Positions 60,084 through 64,000 of a stretch of DNA of 64,000 nt are shown in pieces. Below the pieces are notes generated by a model. It did not search any database. It was not told the DNA's origin and saw only the letters and a program-made list of their open reading frames with translations. The stretch's first letter is position 1. Each line of letters opens with the position of its first letter. The position numbers and the translations under genes are program-made. Origin of the DNA: RGIG426 sp045639905 (GTDB taxonomy: Bacteria > Bacillota > Clostridia > Oscillospirales > Acutalibacteraceae). The DNA lies in contig JAZUDZ010000040.1 in NCBI GenBank assembly GCA_045639905.1, forward strand, positions 23,090-87,089, written 5' to 3'.

Positions 60084-62951
60084 TCAAAGATCGATAATCG
60101 TAAGGTCCGGATCTTTTTCCAAAACGGCTTTGGGACCGACAACGCAATAGACGCCGTCACGTTCCATGGCTTCCAAAACGGGAAGCCAGGACAAAAGAGA
60201 TTCCCTGGTGGTGGCGAGCATTTGCCGGCGCACCTCCACTCTTTCTTCATAAGAGTATCCGTTCAGGTAAGCGCCGTCCTCCTGGGCACCGCGCATGCGC
60301 GAGGTGACCAGTGGGTCACCGGAAGAAATAGAGGATATGATAAACTTGTCTAAATCCTCTTCACCGGATTCGGCAAACGCTTTTATAAACTCCGAAAGCG
60401 AATCAAAGGCATTCAGTGATTCGGCGGGGTTTGGATCCCGATAGGAATAGCAGAAATAATCTCCGGAACGTCTGCAGCTCATCCCCGTGCCATAGGCTCC
60501 GTTTTGTACACGGACGCGAACCCATAAATGAGATAAGGTGACAATGTTGGACAAAACGGCCCAATCACCGCCAAACGGTATGCCGGTTTGTTTCAGATGA
60601 TATCCCTTTGCGGAATAGGAAATCTGTCCGGGAATGGCGATGCCGAGTTTTTTCGGGAATTGACAGCTGAAAGTGGTGCTTTCCGGTGCTTTATGTCCTT
60701 CCGGAAGGCTTTGCACAAATGTGGAAAGAGAGGCCGTGGCATCTCCGGTAATGCTGATAAGCAAATTCTGCTTGCAGAATAAGGAAGAACGCAAGGAGAA
60801 AAACGTTTCGGCCAAAGCTGCGGACCGTTCCTCAAAGTGTGCATTTAATTCACGAATGAATTTTGTATAGGTGACGCCGGAGGTGATCTCCGCAAAGGCA
60901 TTTATGGCAGAATATGGTGCGCGCACCGCGGAAACAGCCAGGATGTGTCCGTCGGAAATGCATACCTGCCGGTTATAATCTTCCATCTGGGCAACAATGT
61001 CCCGAATTAAATCCGAACGGCTGAAATCGGTGTTCAGCAGGATTTCCGAAATGATTTCCAAAGCCTTATCGAGATTTTGCGGTAAAACACTTGCGTGTAC
61101 GGAAATATAGGGCGTGCATTGGTCTGTATCATTTACGTCCTGGGTACAATCCGTTCGGAATTGCAGGCTGCCGATATACGTACGGGACAGCCTGTTCAGT
61201 GTGGCTACATCATACTGTTTCGTCGGGATTTCTCCGAACAGCTCGGTCATAATCGAGGCATTTTGAATGTCCTCGACGGAAAGGCCGGTCAGCTTGAAAC
61301 GGAATGACACGTATAAAATGCCACAGCAGGGAAGCGGGTGGAACAGGGTACGGATGCCGTCCTGCAAAGATTCAACGGTTTCGGTTTTGGCCGGATAGAC
61401 GTCGACTTCGGACAAGGGCAAGACCGGCAATGTTTCCAAAGCTTCTTTGGAGTCCGGAGTTTGCTGCCAAAGGGCAAGGTTTTCATTTTCCTGTTTTAAA
61501 ATCGATACTTGTTCATCCGACAGGGATGCGATTTCTTTCTTGAGTCGTTCCTGTTCTGCAGCAGCCAGTTCTTCTCCCAGTGTGGAGGATGGAAGTACCG
61601 TAAGCGTACACCAGTTTTCTTTTTCGCATGCTTCCCGCAGATATGTAAGCATGTTCCCGTTTTGGAGAGATTCCCGAACTTCCGCGAAAATGCTGTCGGT
61701 CATAAGGAACGTGGTTGGATCTCCGCCGTACAGGGTGCTGTTGAGAACCGTAATGAGTCGGTACAAAGCCTGCGGTTCATTCTTTTCACGGGCGGCGAAT
61801 TCAGCCCGGTTGATACAGGCAATCAAATCGTCTTCCGGAAGGCCCTCCTGAAGGATTTGGCTTAACGTATCAGAAATCACCTGTTTGATTTGTTCGATTT
61901 TGCCGGCATCGGTGTTGCGAAGAACCAAAATCAGGTACGGCTGGGCCAGACCGTCTTCCAGGCGAAGTTCCACATCTTCTGCCAAAGAGGCAGATAAAAT
62001 GGCTTTCTTCAGAGGAGACTCATTGGTGGAAGCCAGGTAATAGCAAAGAACGGACAAAGCGGTGATGCGGGATGTGTCGTTAAAGGTTGTCATCACCTTG
62101 CCGAACGCAAGATAGTCACGGTTTTCTGCCGTTTCGGTTGTGTCGTAATAGGATGTCATGGACCCGGAAATCGGACGTTGGAACGATATTTGCGGCAGGT
62201 TTTCTTCCCGTGTATAACCGGAAAGATAGCTGTTTATCAGCGCCAGTGTTTTTTCAAGCGGCAGGTTACCATCCAAATAGAACTGGGCATTGGACGGATG
62301 GTAGAAGCGCTTGTAGGTTTCCACAAACTGGTCGTATGTCAAATCCAAAATGGTATCGGGTTCACCACCGGAATTGAAACGATAACAGGTGTCCGGGAAC
62401 AGGAGTTTTCCCATATCCTGATCAATACGGGAATCAACGCCGGACATGGCCCCTTTCATCTCGTTTAATACCACACCGACATAGGCCGGATTTTCTCCGA
62501 TTTCCGTATGATGGCCTTCTTGATAAAAGATATTCGGATTATGCAATAGGGCAGGAGCGAAAACCGCATCCAGATAGGTTTCCGTCAGATTCAAAAAGTC
62601 CAGTTCGTTTCGGCTGGAAACAGGGTAGACGGTTTTGTCCGGATAGGTCATGGCGTTTAGAAATGTATTCATGGAACTCTTCAGTAACTCCACAAAAGGT
62701 TCGCGTACCGGATATTTGTCGGAACCGCATAAAACGGAGTGTTCCAGAATGTGGAAGACACCGGTGCTGTTTTCCGGAACGGTTTTAAAGGTGACACAGA
62801 ACAATTTGTTCAGTTCTCCGTTATCCATCCAAAACAGTTTGGCTCCGGTTTGACGGTGAATCATCTCCACCAGAGTTCCTTCAAAATCTTTTTCTTTCCG
62901 AATGGCGGTTATTTCAAAACCGGAAAATATATCTCCGATTGAATAGTTCAT
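60084..62951 (-). CDS. M16C presequence protease-like metallopeptidase
   Basis: 955 residues. The inverted zinc site HxxEH is His67-Ile-Leu-Glu70-His71 in VFHILEHSVLCGS. The VVLNEMKGAMSG stretch brings the distal glutamate. Two M16 peptidase halves and an M16C-associated domain are present, as in presequence protease (PreP/Cym1). It has no signal peptide, so it is cytosolic. The family cleaves short unstructured peptides in a closed chamber. AGGAGGC supports the start. It lies upstream of rlmA on the same strand. Confidence 0.92.
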   Translation of the reverse strand: MNYSIGDIFSGFEITAIRKEKDFEGTLVEMIHRQTGAKLFWMDNGELNKLFCVTFKTVPENSTGVFHILEHSVLCGSDKYPVREPFVELLKSSMNTFLNAMTYPDKTVYPVSSRNELDFLNLTETYLDAVFAPALLHNPNIFYQEGHHTEIGENPAYVGVVLNEMKGAMSGVDSRIDQDMGKLLFPDTCYRFNSGGEPDTILDLTYDQFVETYKRFYHPSNAQFYLDGNLPLEKTLALINSYLSGYTREENLPQISFQRPISGSMTSYYDTTETAENRDYLAFGKVMTTFNDTSRITALSVLCYYLASTNESPLKKAILSASLAEDVELRLEDGLAQPYLILVLRNTDAGKIEQIKQVISDTLSQILQEGLPEDDLIACINRAEFAAREKNEPQALYRLITVLNSTLYGGDPTTFLMTDSIFAEVRESLQNGNMLTYLREACEKENWCTLTVLPSSTLGEELAAAEQERLKKEIASLSDEQVSILKQENENLALWQQTPDSKEALETLPVLPLSEVDVYPAKTETVESLQDGIRTLFHPLPCCGILYVSFRFKLTGLSVEDIQNASIMTELFGEIPTKQYDVATLNRLSRTYIGSLQFRTDCTQDVNDTDQCTPYISVHASVLPQNLDKALEIISEILLNTDFSRSDLIRDIVAQMEDYNRQVCISDGHILAVSAVRAPYSAINAFAEITSGVTYTKFIRELNAHFEERSAALAETFFSLRSSLFCKQNLLISITGDATASLSTFVQSLPEGHKAPESTTFSCQFPKKLGIAIPGQISYSAKGYHLKQTGIPFGGDWAVLSNIVTLSHLWVRVRVQNGAYGTGMSCRRSGDYFCYSYRDPNPAESLNAFDSLSEFIKAFAESGEEDLDKFIISSISSGDPLVTSRMRGAQEDGAYLNGYSYEERVEVRRQMLATTRESLLSWLPVLEAMERDGVYCVVGPKAVLEKDPDLTIIDL

Positions 62952-63111
62952 GCGTGATGCCTCCTAAACAAGCAAATTCTGTATGTATTATGTCACAAAA
63001 ACAGTATTTTCACAAGGGCCGTTGTGTGCCGTTTTTGGTATGGCATATTTTTTGAAAAAGTGTAAAATAAGGAGTAACAAATAGTGCAAAAAATGAAGGA
63101 GTGATTTAGTA

Positions 63112-63771
63112 ATGAAAAAATGTATAGCACTGCTTGTGATTTGTTTTATGATGGTGAGCCTTTTGGCCGGATGCGGTTTTAGTCCCTCACCGAAAGATTC
63201 TGTTCCGACGACCACTGCCGCAACAACCGGTACGGTTCGGCAATCAACGCAGACCACAACGTCCTCTGCTGTGTCGGTGGGGTCTACAACATCAACGGGC
63301 ACAACGACAGAAGCCACCAAGCAAACGACCAAAAAGAAGAAAGCCCGGGAGTTGCCGCCTGTTACCGAAAATCCGAAAACGGAACCGACAAAGAAAACAA
63401 CAAAGAATCAGAATATACCGGCAAGAACCCATACGACACAATCCGGTGTAACCCGTCTGACACAGTTTAAGCCGGTGCCGATCGACCGAAAGGAAAAAGC
63501 GACTACCACCCGTTCCTTTGATGTGGAGTATTATGTGAATTTTGCAAAGAATCTTGCTCGGGATATGGGATATATGGTCATTCCGGATGAATGTGTGATG
63601 GGAAGTTATGACACGCCGATTCGCGCCCATGCAGGGTGTATTTATTTGGAACGAGATTTGACCAGCCGTTTGAATTTTTATAAAAAAACCGAACCGGATG
63701 TTACGGTTGTTTGGGTTTGGTCTGAAAAAATCGCCGACGGAATCTATGACATTTATGTCGGCCGAGGCTGA
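63112..63771 (+). CDS. Thr-rich lipoprotein of unknown function
   Basis: 219 residues. A lipoprotein signal with lipobox LLAGC (Cys21) is followed by a long Thr/Ser-rich linker (about 28-105, with poly-Thr pairs). A compact C-terminal domain of ~90 residues follows (FDVEYYVNFAKNLARDMGYM ... PIRAHAGCIYLERDL). I recognise no family for the C-terminal domain. The linker suggests a wall-spanning surface anchor. AAGGAGTG precedes the ATG. It is a single gene, not in an obvious operon. Confidence 0.75.
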   Translation: MKKCIALLVICFMMVSLLAGCGFSPSPKDSVPTTTAATTGTVRQSTQTTTSSAVSVGSTTSTGTTTEATKQTTKKKKARELPPVTENPKTEPTKKTTKNQNIPARTHTTQSGVTRLTQFKPVPIDRKEKATTTRSFDVEYYVNFAKNLARDMGYMVIPDECVMGSYDTPIRAHAGCIYLERDLTSRLNFYKKTEPDVTVVWVWSEKIADGIYDIYVGRG

Positions 63772-63800
63772 CAAATTCACAAAAAGCAAAAAAAATCCCC

Positions 63801-63829
63801 TTGACATTTTACAGACACATCTATATAAT
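63801..63829 (+). promoter_or_regulatory. Promoter of tRNA-Arg
   Basis: TTGACA (63801-63806), a 17-base spacer and TATAAT (63824-63829), a perfect consensus match. Confidence 0.95.
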
Positions 63830-63861
63830 AATGCTTGCGCCTATAAAAAAGGAGCATGCAT

Positions 63862-63938
63862 GCGCTGGTAGCTCAGCTGGATAGAGTGTTTGGCTACGAA
63901 CCAAAAGGTCGGGGGTTCGAATCCCTTCCAGCGCGCCA
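63862..63938 (+). tRNA. tRNA-Arg (anticodon ACG)
   Basis: Acceptor arms GCGCTGG / CCAGCGC, D-loop AGCTCAGCTGGATAGAG, anticodon ACG in GGCTACGAACC and T-arm GGGGGTTCGAATCCC, with an encoded CCA end. The A34 would be edited to inosine to read CGU, CGC and CGA. It stands alone, with its own promoter and terminator. Confidence 0.96.
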
Positions 63939-63939
63939 T

Positions 63940-63975
63940 GTGACCACTCTTTTGAGTGGTCACTTTTCTTTTTCT
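63940..63975 (+). terminator. Terminator after tRNA-Arg
   Basis: A perfect 10 bp stem (63940-63949 with 63954-63963), a 4-base loop and a T-rich tail. The remaining 25 bases of the window show nothing. Confidence 0.9.
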
Positions 63976-64000
63976 TTTTCCCGTGCGGGATATAAGTTCT

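Noticed and set aside
1..64000. CRISPR arrays, insertion sequences, integrases, phage genes or attachment sites
   Set aside because: I saw no regularly spaced repeats, transposase or integrase motifs, or duplicated tRNA ends anywhere in the window.

Overview
This 64 kb stretch looks like chromosomal DNA from a low-to-mid GC Gram-positive anaerobe of the class Clostridia, most likely an Oscillospiraceae/Ruminococcaceae-type gut bacterium. This is an inference from gene content: a T-box leader before pheST, a ylxM-ffh-rpsP-khpA cluster, meso-diaminopimelate dehydrogenase, an LtaS-like synthase, dockerin-type repeats and BspA-type leucine-rich repeats. Strong Shine-Dalgarno sites (AGGAGG), TTGACA/TATAAT promoters (several with a TGn extended -10) and hairpin/poly-T terminators are everywhere. 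I see no phage, insertion sequence, CRISPR array or rRNA. The window is housekeeping chromosome with a few accessory modules.

Layout. 1-3413: end of mgsA, then hisS and aspS. 3461-4820: a compact toxin-antitoxin-like pair (DUF3990 ADP-ribosyltransferase-like protein plus an HTH protein) with a promoter that contains a palindromic operator. 4922-8428: a large membrane-anchored cell-wall amidase. 8609-10951: YfcE-type phosphodiesterase, birA, hemW. 11066-23706: a long plus-strand series (yfhO, GT2, solute-binding lipoprotein, Asp23/Gls24 protein, fakA, recG, MBOAT, DHHW protein) ended by one terminator. 23775-29448: minus-strand genes (Ntn-hydrolase lipoprotein, MBL hydrolase, murA, and an LRR lipoprotein) with tRNA-Leu between the last two. 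29675-33559: ylxM, ffh, rpsP, khpA, a RimK-like ligase and a membrane protein. 33572-35012: an HTH regulator and a histidine phosphatase. 35091-40756: ddh, two tandem dockerin-bearing phosphatases and a split chromate-type transporter. 40825-44682: LtaS-like synthase, two small membrane proteins and a lipid kinase. 44698-48485: T-box and pheST. 48586-54866: dGTPase, a small protein, two secreted dockerin proteins, an oxidoreductase and guaB. 55066-59233: HTH gene, a soluble FtsH-derived metallopeptidase, a permease and a WYL regulator. 59263-62951: rlmA-like methyltransferase and an M16C peptidase. 63112-63938: a lipoprotein and tRNA-Arg.

Themes. Many genes serve the envelope: GT2/YfhO lipid-linked sugar transfer, LtaS and a DgkB-like kinase for teichoic acid turnover, MBOAT/DHHW O-acylation, MurA and Ddh for peptidoglycan, and the amidase. 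Four secreted proteins share an almost invariant dockerin repeat (DMKDVL core), implying a common surface partner not encoded here. The most unusual locus is 55066-58154, where a small HTH protein sits beside a soluble FtsH relative whose peptidase motif is intact but whose ATPase motifs are degraded. This resembles in logic a repressor/antirepressor-protease switch controlling the adjoining permease. The guaB gene closely resembles the IMP dehydrogenase type known from Tritrichomonas foetus, and its leader holds a possible attenuator.
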